From positions 3,742,439 to 3,806,438 of the forward strand of contig NZ_CP007595.1 in the NCBI RefSeq assembly GCF_000785535.1: a stretch of DNA of 64,000 nt, given 5' to 3'. Each line of letters starts with the position of its first letter. Within the stretch, counting starts at the first letter, position 1. Under the pieces are notes generated by a model, which was not told the DNA's origin, ran no database searches, and was given only the letters and a program-made list of their open reading frames with translations. Positions 1 through 12,151 of this stretch are shown here, one piece after another. The translations under genes and the position numbers were made by a program. Source of the DNA: Arthrobacter sp. PAMC 25486. GTDB taxonomy: Bacteria; Actinomycetota; Actinomycetes; Actinomycetales; Micrococcaceae.

Positions 1-2
1 GC

Positions 3-236
3 GCGAACCAGGAAGCCCACGCCCTCATGCGCCAGATGTTCCATCAGAGTGGCGACATCAACACCACCGAGCCCGGATACCTGACCATCACCTTGGACCC
101 GCTACCGACCACAGCGAAAACTGCGGCCGCCGCCGAACTCTGCAACCACCTGACCGCCGCCGAAACCCGCTACCCCGGCAGCAACCTGATCCTCAAATAC
201 GCCATCAAAACCAAGACCCCGGCTCTTATCAATTAA
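3..236 (+). pseudogene. C-terminal tail of a transposase-like protein (5' end outside window)
   Basis: The frame is open from base 3 and ends at TAA 234-236, giving at least 77 residues with no obvious start in the window. The sequence (…HALMRQMFHQSGDI… to …LILKYAIKTKTP) resembles, from memory, the C-terminal ends of transposase-like proteins annotated in Arthrobacter genomes; this family assignment is weak. It sits directly upstream of an ABC operon that lacks its expected first permease gene. Alternatively it may be the end of an unrelated, intact protein that starts outside the window. Confidence 0.4.
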
Positions 237-481
237 ATCGTGATGTCAGGAGTCCTGGACTCGTTGACGGTGGGATTCGAACAAGTTCTTCTGCAGCGCG
301 ACGGTGTAGGCCCGGCCGCAGCAGAAGTGCTGGATACGTTCGTCTATTTTCATGGAGTCGTTGACGGTGACTGGGGTGTTGGCGCAGCAGCTGGCCTGGT
401 AAAGGGCGTCGTGGGTTTGGTCCTCATATTGATGGCTAATAAAGCGGCCCATCTACTAGGAGAACAAGGAATCTATTCGAA
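237..481. other. Gap between transposase tail and permease; no supported gene
   Basis: About 245 bases. Two overlapping ORFs on opposite strands exist, but neither has a convincing ribosome binding site or recognisable domain. The only functional element seen is a Shine-Dalgarno-like AGGAGAACAAGGA at about 459-471, just upstream of the permease start. A short stretch around 268-282 looks like the reverse complement of a tRNA T-loop, but no tRNA can be built around it. Confidence 0.4.
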
Positions 482-1399
482 ATGATGCAGCAAACACTTT
501 CAAAAAAACTTCGGATTGCATCCGAGGCGCGTCCTGCGTGGGCGGGCCGGCCTACGATTTGGGGATCGACGCTTCGCGGAGTTGCCTTCTTAATACTGTG
601 CGTATTGGTTCTATTTCCCTTCCTCGTTGTCGTTTCGACCTCAATTGCAACGCAGGAAGCGCTTGACGCTAACGGTGGATTTGTAATATTTCCAACAGAC
701 GTATCATTCCAGGCATATGACCAGATATTCAACGGTGGAGTAGTCACTAGGGCGCTACTTGTTAGCGCAGGCGTGACACTAACCGGAACAGCGATCAGTT
801 TGCTGACGACCGTATTGGCTGCATACGGACTGAGCAGGACGGGATCACTCTTTCAGAAACCTCTCCTAACCATCGTTTTGCTCACCTTTCTGTTTGCGCC
901 CGGAATTATCCCCTTGTACCTAATGGTCAAGCAACTTGGTCTGCTGAACAATTACTGGGCCTTGATTTTGCCCGTTGCGGTTAATGCTTTCAACTTGGTC
1001 ATAGTTCGTGGATTCTTCATGAATATTCCAAAAGAGCTTTTGGAGGCAGCCCGAATCGACGGTGCAAGTGAGTGGCGTACCCTATTTCAGATCGTTATGC
1101 CACTGTCAAAGGGTGTGATAGCAGTAATTGGATTGTTTTATGCAGTAAGTTATTGGAACGCATTTTTCTCCTCAATGCTCTATCTGAACGACTCCACCAT
1201 GTGGCCGTTACAACTAGTTCTCCGAACGTACGTTTTGCAAGCAACACCGCTAGTGTCCGACACCATGATGGCGCTGCCACCAATGCAGTCAGTGCAAATG
1301 GCGGTTGTTGTTATCGCAGTTGTCCCAATTGTTGCCGTGTATCCGTTCCTTCAGCGTCACCTAAGTAAGGGTGTTTTGACGGGTGCGGTAAAGGGTTAA
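482..1399 (+). CDS. Carbohydrate ABC transporter permease (MalG/LplC-type)
   Basis: A 305-residue inner-membrane subunit of a CUT1-type sugar importer. About six hydrophobic segments are visible, starting with the stretch LRGVAFLILCVLVLFPFLVV. The cytoplasmic EAA loop that docks on the ATPase is present (EAARIDGASEWRTLFQIVMP). The C terminus ending in HLSKGVLTGAVKG is typical of LplC/YtcP permeases that work with LplA-type binding proteins. The start is one of two adjacent ATGs (482 or 485) behind a purine-rich site. It is followed after 28 nt by the binding protein gene. The usual partner permease (LplB type) and any ATPase are not in the window. Codon use is clearly more AT-rich than in the genes from 4.5 kb on, suggesting acquisition or a different history. 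Confidence 0.9.
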   Translation: MMQQTLSKKLRIASEARPAWAGRPTIWGSTLRGVAFLILCVLVLFPFLVVVSTSIATQEALDANGGFVIFPTDVSFQAYDQIFNGGVVTRALLVSAGVTLTGTAISLLTTVLAAYGLSRTGSLFQKPLLTIVLLTFLFAPGIIPLYLMVKQLGLLNNYWALILPVAVNAFNLVIVRGFFMNIPKELLEAARIDGASEWRTLFQIVMPLSKGVIAVIGLFYAVSYWNAFFSSMLYLNDSTMWPLQLVLRTYVLQATPLVSDTMMALPPMQSVQMAVVVIAVVPIVAVYPFLQRHLSKGVLTGAVKG

Positions 1400-1427
1400 G
1401 TAAGTATTTCTCGAAAGGAATAATAGA

Positions 1428-3083
1428 ATGACTAAGAACATCAATGAAGTTCCGCTCGGTCGGCGTTCATTCATCAAGGGAGCCGCCTTTGGTCTCGGGG
1501 CCGTAGCCCTGGGCGGCCCACTTCTATCAGCGTGCGGCGCGCCGTCACCGTCGACCCTGGCCGGACCGTCCTCTATGGTGGCGTTGCCCACCTACGTGGC
1601 TCAAGCAATTCCGAAGCCGGACTTGGAAGCGCCAAATCCGCAAGTGCAGAATACCTATCTCCGCTACCCCGCAGAGAAAATTACCACCGTCAAGGGCGCT
1701 GTCGGAACTGGCAAGTCGGTGACGGCACTGGTCATGACCTACTCGCAGCCGCCAGCGGCTCTGGCTCAGAACTCCTATTGGCAGTTCATCAACAAAGAGC
1801 TCAATATTGATTTTCAGCCCGTACTCGCGGCAGCAAACGACTTCTCGGCAAAGTTTGCAGCGACAATGGCTGGCAGCGATATTCCAGACATGGTGTCCAT
1901 ACCAGTGTTTCTTGGTCTCCCGCGTGTCCAAGAGATGTACAAGTCGATCTTCCAAGACCTGAGCGAATTCCTGTCAGGTGATGCGATCAAGGACTACCCG
2001 AATCTTGCAAACATCGACACAGACACGTGGAAGTACTGTCGAGTCGATGGGAAGATCATCGGAATTCCGGCCCAGCGACCCACCATCGGCCGGCCGTTTC
2101 TGGTGCGTAAGGACATATTCGACAAACTCGGTGTCAACTACAACCCGGCAAATGCAGCAGAATTTGAAGAAATGTGCAAGGCAGTCACCGATCCAAAAGC
2201 GAATAGGTACGCTCTGTCGGGTGCCGCTGGCGGATGGTGCGACGACAACTTTGCTGGGATGTTCGGAGTGCCCAACGGCTGGCGACATGAATCCAATGGG
2301 TCTCTCATTCGAGACATTGAAACCGAGGAGTTCAAAGAATCGGTCGCGTTCAGGAGGAAGCTCTGGGAAGGTGGCTACTGGCATCCCGACAGCGCCAATC
2401 AGCAGACGGCAAATGCCCAGGCCCTGTTCGTCTCCGGAAATATCATGACGTTTAGTGAGGGTTTCCCACGCTGGTCCACTATTGCCAGCGGGCACCCGGA
2501 TATTGACATTGACGCGATGAAGAACTTCGGTGCAAATGGTGGCGACGGAACTCAGCTGACCAGCCGACCTCTGTTCTCTGTGACTTCACTGAAGAAGACC
2601 GAAGACAAGGAACGTGTAAAAGAGCTGCTGCGCATTTTGGATTATCTGTGTGCGCCCTTCGGTAGCCAGGAGAACTTTAATATTGCCTTCGGCGTTGAAG
2701 GCAGCACGTTTGAGGTCGAAAACGGCGTTCCAACGCTAACGAAGAAGGGCAGTGCGGAGAAGGGTGTAAGCATTGACCGCCTGGCCAATGGTCCTCAGTC
2801 GCTCTTCTCTCCCGTCCCCATCGACGATAGCCTCAAGCGCCAGTTCGAATTCCAGGTCGCCATTGCTCCTATTGGCGTGAGCGACCCCGCGGGGCAATAC
2901 TGGCCGATCACTGTGCCGCGAATGGCCTCATTGGATGACCAGATCACGTCCGGCATCACCGCCGTGATTACGGGTCGCAAGCCCGTCGATCATGTGGATG
3001 AACTGGCAAATACTTGGCGGAACGGTGGCGGTGACGAGCTTCGCAAGAAACTAGAAGCTGCCATCGCTGCTGACGCAAAGTAA
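1428..3083 (+). CDS. Extracellular solute-binding lipoprotein, LplA-like, TAT-exported
   Basis: A 551-residue sugar-binding protein of an ABC importer. The N terminus carries a twin-arginine motif (RRSFIKG, residues 12-18), then a hydrophobic stretch and a lipobox ending at Cys36 (LLSAC), so it should be exported folded and lipid-anchored. Length and the large, Trp/Tyr-rich binding-protein body match the LplA/YtcQ group that binds oligosaccharides such as rhamnogalacturonan or other plant-wall fragments; the exact ligand cannot be told. ATG 1428 follows a GAAAGGAATAATAG ribosome binding site. The neighbouring permease and dehydrogenase suggest an operon. A 12-bp hairpin directly behind the stop probably sets a higher transcript level for this gene than for the next one. 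Confidence 0.9.
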   Translation: MTKNINEVPLGRRSFIKGAAFGLGAVALGGPLLSACGAPSPSTLAGPSSMVALPTYVAQAIPKPDLEAPNPQVQNTYLRYPAEKITTVKGAVGTGKSVTALVMTYSQPPAALAQNSYWQFINKELNIDFQPVLAAANDFSAKFAATMAGSDIPDMVSIPVFLGLPRVQEMYKSIFQDLSEFLSGDAIKDYPNLANIDTDTWKYCRVDGKIIGIPAQRPTIGRPFLVRKDIFDKLGVNYNPANAAEFEEMCKAVTDPKANRYALSGAAGGWCDDNFAGMFGVPNGWRHESNGSLIRDIETEEFKESVAFRRKLWEGGYWHPDSANQQTANAQALFVSGNIMTFSEGFPRWSTIASGHPDIDIDAMKNFGANGGDGTQLTSRPLFSVTSLKKTEDKERVKELLRILDYLCAPFGSQENFNIAFGVEGSTFEVENGVPTLTKKGSAEKGVSIDRLANGPQSLFSPVPIDDSLKRQFEFQVAIAPIGVSDPAGQYWPITVPRMASLDDQITSGITAVITGRKPVDHVDELANTWRNGGGDELRKKLEAAIAADAK

Positions 3084-3091
3084 CCGAATGT

Positions 3092-3121
3092 TGGTGGGCC
3101 CAATAGTTGTTGGGTCCACCA
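3092..3121 (+). terminator. Intercistronic hairpin (attenuator) after the binding-protein gene
   Basis: Arms 3092-3103 and 3110-3121 pair over 12 bp with one G-U, loop of 6 nt, no U-tract. It lies between the binding protein and the dehydrogenase and is a likely mRNA stabiliser or partial terminator. It also argues against a translation start at 3088 for the next gene. Confidence 0.65.
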
Positions 3122-3147
3122 GGTTCCGTACCGAAAGGAAAAAATCA

Positions 3148-4140
3148 TTGGGACCGTCCCGGCTCATTGGTGCTTATGCGATTGGTGAGCAGCATTTTGA
3201 TGCTGTTTTTCCACAGAATGTTCGAGATCGAATCTCAGCCCGTCTTGAGATGACACATGAGCGAACTGATCCACGACTTCAGGCCGACAATTCGCTTGTA
3301 GAGGTTCTGATTACCGGATGGGGAGCACCATATCTCGATGAAGAAGCACTCAAGAGTTTGCCAAAATTACGCTTTGTAATGCATGCGGCAGGCTCGCCTC
3401 GGCCGATTATGAGCCAAGCAGCATGGGACCGAGGTATCAGAGTCGTCACAGCTGCAGCGGCGAACGCTATCCCCGTCGCCGATTTCACTGCGGGGCAGGT
3501 TCAGTATGCACTCAAGGGTGGTTGGCGAAAGGTGCTGCAGTCTCGTGCACTTCAGAAACCGACATTTTCGACGGGGACACGCGGCGTTACGGGTGCCACG
3601 GTTGGAATTGCAAGTCTTGGGCTCATTGGGCGAGAAGTGGTCAGGAAGCTTAAGCCACTAGAAGTTGAGGTAATTGCGTATGACCCCTATATTTCACCGG
3701 ACGATGCTGCGGAACTCGGTGTGCAACTTGTGGGGATAGAGGAATTGTTCTCACGGTCAGACGTTGTAAGTATTCATACACCTCTGCTTGAAAGCACTCG
3801 GAACATGTATGGTGCGTCGCTTCTGGAATTGATGCCGATTGGTGCAACGTTGATCAACACTGCGCGGGGTGCGCTTGTCCCGACTGATGAACTAGTCAGC
3901 ACGCTTGTCAAACGTCCCGACGTCTTTGCTGTTCTTGATGTCACGAACCCCGAGCCACTCCCGAGCGGCCACCCGTTCTTTGTATTACCGAATGTAGTAG
4001 TTACGCCCCATATTGCTGGCAGCCTGGGGTCCGAAGTAGGCCTGATGGGCGCTCTGGTTGCTGCTGAAATTGAGCGACTAACCAATGGTGAACCGTTGCA
4101 TCATGAACTGACGCCAGACGGCCTGCTGCTCAGCGCCTAG
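3148..4140 (+). CDS. D-isomer-specific 2-hydroxyacid dehydrogenase family protein
   Basis: A 330-residue cytoplasmic NAD(P)-dependent oxidoreductase. The nucleotide-binding motif is GATVGIASLGLIG with the Rossmann acidic residue in AYDP. The substrate/catalytic regions are visible as LINTARGALV (the conserved Arg) and VVVTPHIAGS (the conserved His); the Glu is in NPEPLP. The TTG at 3148 is chosen because GAAAGGA lies 8 nt upstream at about 3133-3139; the earlier ATG at 3088 falls inside an intercistronic hairpin. The context (sugar importer upstream, beta-galactosidase downstream) suggests a role in sugar acid or hydroxyacid metabolism, but the substrate is unknown. Base composition resembles the two genes upstream rather than the genes downstream. 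Confidence 0.88.
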   Translation: MGPSRLIGAYAIGEQHFDAVFPQNVRDRISARLEMTHERTDPRLQADNSLVEVLITGWGAPYLDEEALKSLPKLRFVMHAAGSPRPIMSQAAWDRGIRVVTAAAANAIPVADFTAGQVQYALKGGWRKVLQSRALQKPTFSTGTRGVTGATVGIASLGLIGREVVRKLKPLEVEVIAYDPYISPDDAAELGVQLVGIEELFSRSDVVSIHTPLLESTRNMYGASLLELMPIGATLINTARGALVPTDELVSTLVKRPDVFAVLDVTNPEPLPSGHPFFVLPNVVVTPHIAGSLGSEVGLMGALVAAEIERLTNGEPLHHELTPDGLLLSA

Positions 4141-7507
<3,367 letters not shown>

Positions 7508-7777
7508 CCGCCAACGGCGACGGCGCCGCCGGACTCATTAAAACTCGCTAAATTGATCCTGACCCGTATCGGGTTTGGCCTGTTAGCGACTTGCACGCGA
7601 TGGAATTGGAGCCCACACCACTGGGGGCCATCTTGGAATTGCTGTTGGCCGACGCTTAGAAGGGTGCCCCAAGCACGGCCAAGCAGCGCAGAACAGCGTC
7701 CGGAAACACGATTTCCGGGCGCTGTTCTGTATTCAAGTGTTGCATTCAAGTACTGCGGGCCCAAGGAAATGGGAGGA
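7508..7777. other. Convergent gap between lacZ and tetR
   Basis: The gap contains a strong hairpin at 7689-7729. A short open frame on the plus strand (about 7557-7659, ending …MELEPTPLGAILELLLADA) has no start with a ribosome binding site and could be the tail of a lost gene; I could not identify it. Confidence 0.35.
7689..7729. terminator. Strong bidirectional hairpin between lacZ and tetR
   Basis: An 18-bp stem (arms 7689-7706 and 7712-7729, one G-U) with a 5-nt loop. It lies between two convergent genes and is well placed to terminate both. Confidence 0.8.
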
Positions 7778-8410
7778 TTACGATGCGCGGTTGGCTGTAC
7801 CTGGGACGAGTACTTTTTGGATTGCCGGGCCAACGAGGCGAATGAGCGTCTCGGAGTCGGCTTCGGCCAAGAGGGGGACGCCGATGATGCGGCGGCTGGT
7901 AACGAGACCTACGAGCATCGCTGAGGCGAGGCCGGCCCGTAACGCGCTTTCGGAATCATCCCCGATACGGTCTTTTGACCCGCCGACCAGTCTGGACTGG
8001 ATGAAGTCCGCGAGCTGTGTGCTTGCGTTGTTGTTGACGATGGCTCCGCGCAGCATGGCCATCAAGGGCTCCGACTCTTCTGGGGATCCCTCCCAAGCCT
8101 GAAGGTAGGCGCGGACTACACGTTCTCCGAGGTGTTCGTCGGGGCCCTCGAAGGCTGTGTCAAATAGGGCAATGACCGTCGGGGGAATGGACATGACGGC
8201 GGCGAAAAGCGCTTCCTTTGAACCGAAAAATTGCATGACTTGGGATGGGTCGACGGCGGCATCTGTGGCGATGCTTCGAATAGTCGTCTCTGTGAAACCT
8301 TCGGTGGCAAATCGTCTTCGGGCCACTTCAAGGACGGCGTTCCGGGTGCTCCCGCTGCCCGGGGGGCGTCCCCTCCGTCGTCCGGGGGAAGTCAGTTCCT
8401 GCTTAGTCAT
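7778..8410 (-). CDS. TetR/AcrR family transcriptional regulator
   Basis: A 210-residue repressor-type protein. The N-terminal helix-turn-helix is typical (ARRRFATEGFTETTIRSIATDAAVDPSQVMQFFGSKEALFAAVM, residues about 30-72), preceded by a basic arm RRRGRPPG. The C-terminal ligand domain resembles the actinobacterial TetR_C_17-type proteins. It is divergent from the CocE-like hydrolase gene, with about 120 nt between the starts, so it most likely represses that gene and itself. The intergenic stretch 8425-8462 is AT-rich, and is the likely promoter/operator area. The inducer is unknown. Confidence 0.92.
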   Translation of the reverse strand: MTKQELTSPGRRRGRPPGSGSTRNAVLEVARRRFATEGFTETTIRSIATDAAVDPSQVMQFFGSKEALFAAVMSIPPTVIALFDTAFEGPDEHLGERVVRAYLQAWEGSPEESEPLMAMLRGAIVNNNASTQLADFIQSRLVGGSKDRIGDDSESALRAGLASAMLVGLVTSRRIIGVPLLAEADSETLIRLVGPAIQKVLVPGTANRAS

Positions 8411-8531
8411 GACACCAATCTACCTCAGAAAAAGATTTATATAAACATGCGTTGATTTAATCGTGTGTCCGACTTACGCTGGGATCGGCACAACGATTCG
8501 TGTCCCGAACCAGTGATTTGAGGAGCTCACC
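8411..8531. promoter_or_regulatory. Divergent promoter region tetR / CocE-like hydrolase
   Basis: The AT-rich core at about 8426-8462 stands out from the GC-rich surroundings. GAGGAG at about 8520-8525 is the ribosome binding site for the hydrolase gene. No perfect palindrome was found by eye. Confidence 0.45.
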
Positions 8532-10271
8532 ATGAGCACTGACCAGAAAATGTTCGTCCCGTCCCACCCCCTTCCTCCCGAGCGCACAGGTTTGCTGACT
8601 GCCTACGACCCAGGTACCCGCACCTTGGCTGCGGGCTATCAGGCTGCTCCGCATTTCCGCCCGTTGCCAGTGGATATTGTGTTTGAGAAGGATATGCCGG
8701 TGACCTTGCGGGACGGTGTGACGATTCACGTTGACGTGTTCCGGCCCGTTGGCTCGGAAGAGGTTCCAGTCATTGTTGCCTGGAGCCCTTACGGCAAGGG
8801 ACAGGGCACCTCGGCTAGCGTCATGGGCGTCTTTGGGCTTGTTGGGCTCGACAATGATGTCGTGTCCGGTTTGGAAAAGTTTGAAGGCCCGGATCCGGCC
8901 TACTGGTGCGCTCAGGGTTACGCCATCGCCAATCCGGACATTAGGGGAGTGGTGGATTCCGAGGGTGACAGCGTGCTGTGGGACCGGCAGGAAGGGCGTG
9001 ACTGCTATGACTTGATTGAGTGGCTGGCAGAGCAGGACTGGTGCTCCGGCAAGGTCGGCATGAGCGGGACCTCGTATCTGGCGGTGTCGCAGTGGTTCAC
9101 TGCGGCAGAGCAGCCTCCCCACCTCGCGGCGATCAATCCATGGGAGGGTGTCAGCGATGTCTACCGCGACTTGGTGTTGCGGGGCGGCATGCCGGACACG
9201 GGATTTGCTGCGGTCTTGAAGAATGGGAGTTTCTGGGGAAAGAACCAAAAGGAGGACATCCTTGCGGAGGCAGAAGCCTTCCCGCTGATGACCGAGCTCT
9301 GGGAAAATAAAATTCCGGACTTCGACCGGATCACCGTTCCCGCCTATGTCGTGGCCAGCTACTCAAACACCCTCCACACCGCTGGCACGTTCCGGGCCTG
9401 GCGCCGGATGGCATCGGAGCAGAAATGGCTTCGCATCCACAACAGCCAGGAATGGCCCGACTACTACGACCCGGAAAACGTTGAGGATCTGCGCCGCTTC
9501 TTTGACCACTTCCTCAAGGGTGCAGACAATGGGTGGGAGCAGACACCACCGGTCCGCTACTCCTTGCTCGACCTTGCCGGCGGCGACCAGGTCGCCGTTG
9601 CCGCCGAAGCATTCCCTCCCTCGAATGTCGCCTCAACCAAGTACTTCCTCGACGGCCGCACCCGCGCATTGATCCCGACCCACCCCGAACAGGGGGCAAC
9701 AGCAACCTACGCTGTGGAAGCCAATACGGATCTGGTCTCCTTCATCACCCGTTTCGATCAAGAGACGGTGATGGTGGGCTACCCGAAAGCACATCTGTGG
9801 GTCGAAGCTCGGGGCGCTGATGACATGGACCTGTTCGTCCTGGTGCAAAAGCTGGATAAGTTTGGCACGCCGTTGCAGCAGTTCACCGCTCCCAATCAAA
9901 GCGCGATGATTCACGACGTCACCGAGCGCGGCGGCTCGATCCTGCGCTACAAAGGTTCGGACGGCCGGCTTCGAGTCTCCCTGCGGAACCTGGATGAGGA
10001 ACTGTCGACTCCAGATATCCCTGCGCATAGTTTCGATCGCGTCGAGAAGCTCGCACCGGAGCAGATCGTGGAGGTCGAGATTGACTTGCTTCCGATCGGG
10101 CTTGTCTTCCATCCGGGTGAGCAGCTCCGCTTTGTTATCAGCAGTCGCAGCCTTCTGGGGCCGATGATGCCAGGGGCGCAGGAGTATGTACCCGCGAATA
10201 GCGGAACGCACGTCATTCACACCGGTGGAGACCACGCGTCCTATCTGCAGCTTCCCATCAAGGACAGCTAA
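8532..10271 (+). CDS. CocE/NonD family alpha/beta hydrolase (peptidase S15-like)
   Basis: A 579-residue hydrolase of the X-Pro dipeptidyl-peptidase/cocaine esterase superfamily, acting on esters or amides. The layout fits: a hydrolase domain with Ser181 in the nucleophile elbow GTSYLA, a helical cap, and a C-terminal jelly-roll domain (from about residue 370). The predicted catalytic His is H303 (RIHNSQEW). At the position where family members carry the catalytic Asp (W-Y-D or W-S-D type motif), this protein reads SYSN, with Asn279. No signal peptide, so cytoplasmic. It starts at ATG 8532 behind GAGGAG and is divergent from a TetR gene, which suggests induction by a small-molecule substrate. 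The substrate is unknown. Confidence 0.88.
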   Translation: MSTDQKMFVPSHPLPPERTGLLTAYDPGTRTLAAGYQAAPHFRPLPVDIVFEKDMPVTLRDGVTIHVDVFRPVGSEEVPVIVAWSPYGKGQGTSASVMGVFGLVGLDNDVVSGLEKFEGPDPAYWCAQGYAIANPDIRGVVDSEGDSVLWDRQEGRDCYDLIEWLAEQDWCSGKVGMSGTSYLAVSQWFTAAEQPPHLAAINPWEGVSDVYRDLVLRGGMPDTGFAAVLKNGSFWGKNQKEDILAEAEAFPLMTELWENKIPDFDRITVPAYVVASYSNTLHTAGTFRAWRRMASEQKWLRIHNSQEWPDYYDPENVEDLRRFFDHFLKGADNGWEQTPPVRYSLLDLAGGDQVAVAAEAFPPSNVASTKYFLDGRTRALIPTHPEQGATATYAVEANTDLVSFITRFDQETVMVGYPKAHLWVEARGADDMDLFVLVQKLDKFGTPLQQFTAPNQSAMIHDVTERGGSILRYKGSDGRLRVSLRNLDEELSTPDIPAHSFDRVEKLAPEQIVEVEIDLLPIGLVFHPGEQLRFVISSRSLLGPMMPGAQEYVPANSGTHVIHTGGDHASYLQLPIKDS

Positions 10272-10310
10272 AGCACCGGACTAAGCTGGTTGAATGACAC
10301 GAGAAACCGA

Positions 10311-10339
10311 TGCGCGCTCCACACCGTTTGGAGCGCGCA
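10311..10339 (+). terminator. Terminator hairpin after the CocE-like gene
   Basis: An 11-bp perfect stem (10311-10321 with 10329-10339), 7-nt loop, followed by a weak pyrimidine run. Confidence 0.7.
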
Positions 10340-10398
10340 CCGTCTTCTCAAGACCGGGGCGATTCGCCCACACCTGATACCTCGAGCAAGGGAAACAT

Positions 10399-11514
10399 AT
10401 GCCTCAGCGTTATAGCGATGAGTCCACACGGCGCCGGGGCGCACGATTCCAGCGACGGTCTGCCACTGAACTGCCCCGAGCCGAGGTCTCCTCGTGCAGA
10501 ACCCGGTACATTGTTGACGGTCACCTTCGTCCCACCCCCGAGCGCGTTTCCGTGGCTGAAGCCCTGCATTTTGCGGAAGCGGCCCCACACCGGATGGCAC
10601 TGAGTCTATTCCCCGCGCCAACTCCGCAGGACATTGCTGAGCTCGCCGACGCTTGGGCCTTGCACCCTCTGCTTGTCGAAGACCTGCTGCACGCGGGCCA
10701 GCGTCCGAAGCTGGAACGCTACGGAGATGTCCTTTTCATGGTTGTGCGGTCCGCGCGATACGACGACGCTGCCGAGGATGTCGATTTTTCGGAGTTTCAC
10801 GTTCTGGTTCGTCCCCACGCCATTGTCGTCCTTTGCCAGGACAAGCGGTGGATCGACGGGACCAGTGAGGCGACCATGTCCGGCGATGCGTCCGATCTTG
10901 CTGACCGTAACGGCCACACGCTCCTTGATGACGAATATCTTCTGAATTTGGGCCCTGAGGCGGTCGCTTATCGGCTTCTGGACGCGATCGTTGACGGGTA
11001 CACCCCGGTGCTGCGAGGGTTGGCCATTGACCAGGAACAAATTGAACGCCAGGTATTCAGCGGGGATGCCGCCGTCGCCGAACGCATCTACCGGCTGAGT
11101 CAGGAAGTCATTGACCTGCAACATACAACCACCTCGATGGCAGATGTTTTGGTTGGACTTCGGCAGGGCTTTGACCGCTACGAAGTTCCGGAGCCCCTGC
11201 AGGCGTATCTGCAGGACGTTGCAGATCACCTCACCCACGCCAGCACGCGCGTTTCCGAACTCCGTGACGCACTCTCGCAGATCCTCAGCGTGAACTCAAC
11301 CCTCGTTGCCCAGCGGCAGAACGAGGACATGAAAAAGATCTCCGGCTGGGCAGCTATCCTCTTCGCACCCACCCTGATAGGTGCAATCTATGGCATGAAC
11401 TCCGATGTCATGCCCGAGCTGCACTGGGCCCTCGGCTACCCTCTGGCTGTGGGTGCGATGATTGCCCTGGCCGTGGCGCTATATATTGTCTTCAAAACCA
11501 AAAAGTGGATGTAG
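10399..11514 (+). CDS. corA: CorA family divalent cation (Mg2+/Co2+) transporter
   Basis: A 371-residue membrane transporter for Mg2+ or related cations. A long cytoplasmic N-terminal domain (alpha/beta plus the long stalk helix, about 60-310) precedes two C-terminal membrane segments. The selectivity motif GMN is present (IYGMNSDVMPELHW), which is diagnostic of CorA. The C terminus is basic (FKTKKWM), as in CorA. ATG 10399 has AAGGGAA about 7 nt upstream; the first 35 residues are Arg-rich and not conserved, so a later start cannot be excluded. It stands alone between two unrelated units. Confidence 0.93.
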   Translation: MPQRYSDESTRRRGARFQRRSATELPRAEVSSCRTRYIVDGHLRPTPERVSVAEALHFAEAAPHRMALSLFPAPTPQDIAELADAWALHPLLVEDLLHAGQRPKLERYGDVLFMVVRSARYDDAAEDVDFSEFHVLVRPHAIVVLCQDKRWIDGTSEATMSGDASDLADRNGHTLLDDEYLLNLGPEAVAYRLLDAIVDGYTPVLRGLAIDQEQIERQVFSGDAAVAERIYRLSQEVIDLQHTTTSMADVLVGLRQGFDRYEVPEPLQAYLQDVADHLTHASTRVSELRDALSQILSVNSTLVAQRQNEDMKKISGWAAILFAPTLIGAIYGMNSDVMPELHWALGYPLAVGAMIALAVALYIVFKTKKWM

Positions 11515-12089
11515 GTTGTCCGTTTAATCATTTGAAATTAGTTGTCAATCATTCTTTCGACAGGCCGAGTGAGAATGTAGATGGATGTCACCAAGTCATC
11601 AGAAACTCATTGAATTGGATGACAACTGCCACCCCTTCGGTGCCATCCATTGTTGCGCGCCTTGCGCACCAACAAAGGCCAGGTACAGCCATCGGCACGG
11701 CAAAAGAGTCGATCGAGGCGACAGCGGGATTCGTCGGTTCGCATCCGACGGGGCCCAGTCGACAGGACCCAGTGCAACCATCCGGTTGTGAACTGTGAAT
11801 TTCTCAGATATGTGAGCGGGTTCCTTTTCTCCGAGACTAGGGCGTGCCGGATTCTGCGGGTCTTTTGTGCCCATCCGAAATCTGTACCGGCGGGCGGCCC
11901 TAGATAGACCATGGTGGCGGGGTGTTGGGTGCCCGCCGATAGTTTGGCACTGGTCTCCTAAGATGCCGAGGGGCGTGTCCTGGGTCCAGTTGGCCATCAA
12001 CTTTCTGGCGGCAACGCAGAACCGTTGCACGATCTCGACGGCAGGGGCGATTGACGAAGGAAGCGCTCCCGATAGGGTTCATGGAACGC
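11515..12089. other. Roughly 575-base gap after corA; no recognised gene
   Basis: ORFs are found on both strands, but none shows a known domain or a good ribosome binding site. The composition is mixed and the region may be degraded coding DNA. I could not identify any element in it. Confidence 0.4.
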
Positions 12090-12135
12090 AACGCAGCAGG
12101 TGTCGCAGCCAGAAGGAGGCGGCACCTGCTGCGTT
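12090..12135. terminator. Hairpin terminator of the aztB operon, shared motif with 61614-61655
   Basis: A 17-bp stem (12090-12106 with 12119-12135, one G-U). It lies just downstream of the minus-strand aztD-like gene. Its core GCAGCAGGTG(T/C)CGC recurs in a second hairpin at 61614-61655. Confidence 0.8.
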
Positions 12136-12151
12136 GAGAGTCGTGCTGTGG

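Noticed and set aside
262..300. tRNA-like T-loop sequence (reverse strand GTTCGAATCCCACC)
   Set aside because: No T-stem pairing, acceptor stem or anticodon arm can be built around it.
240..485. Overlapping ORFs on both strands before the permease gene
   Set aside because: No ribosome binding site, no recognisable domain, and each is the mirror of the other.
11599..12030. 143-codon minus-strand ORF after corA
   Set aside because: No recognisable domain or ribosome binding site; the residue composition is that of non-coding DNA.
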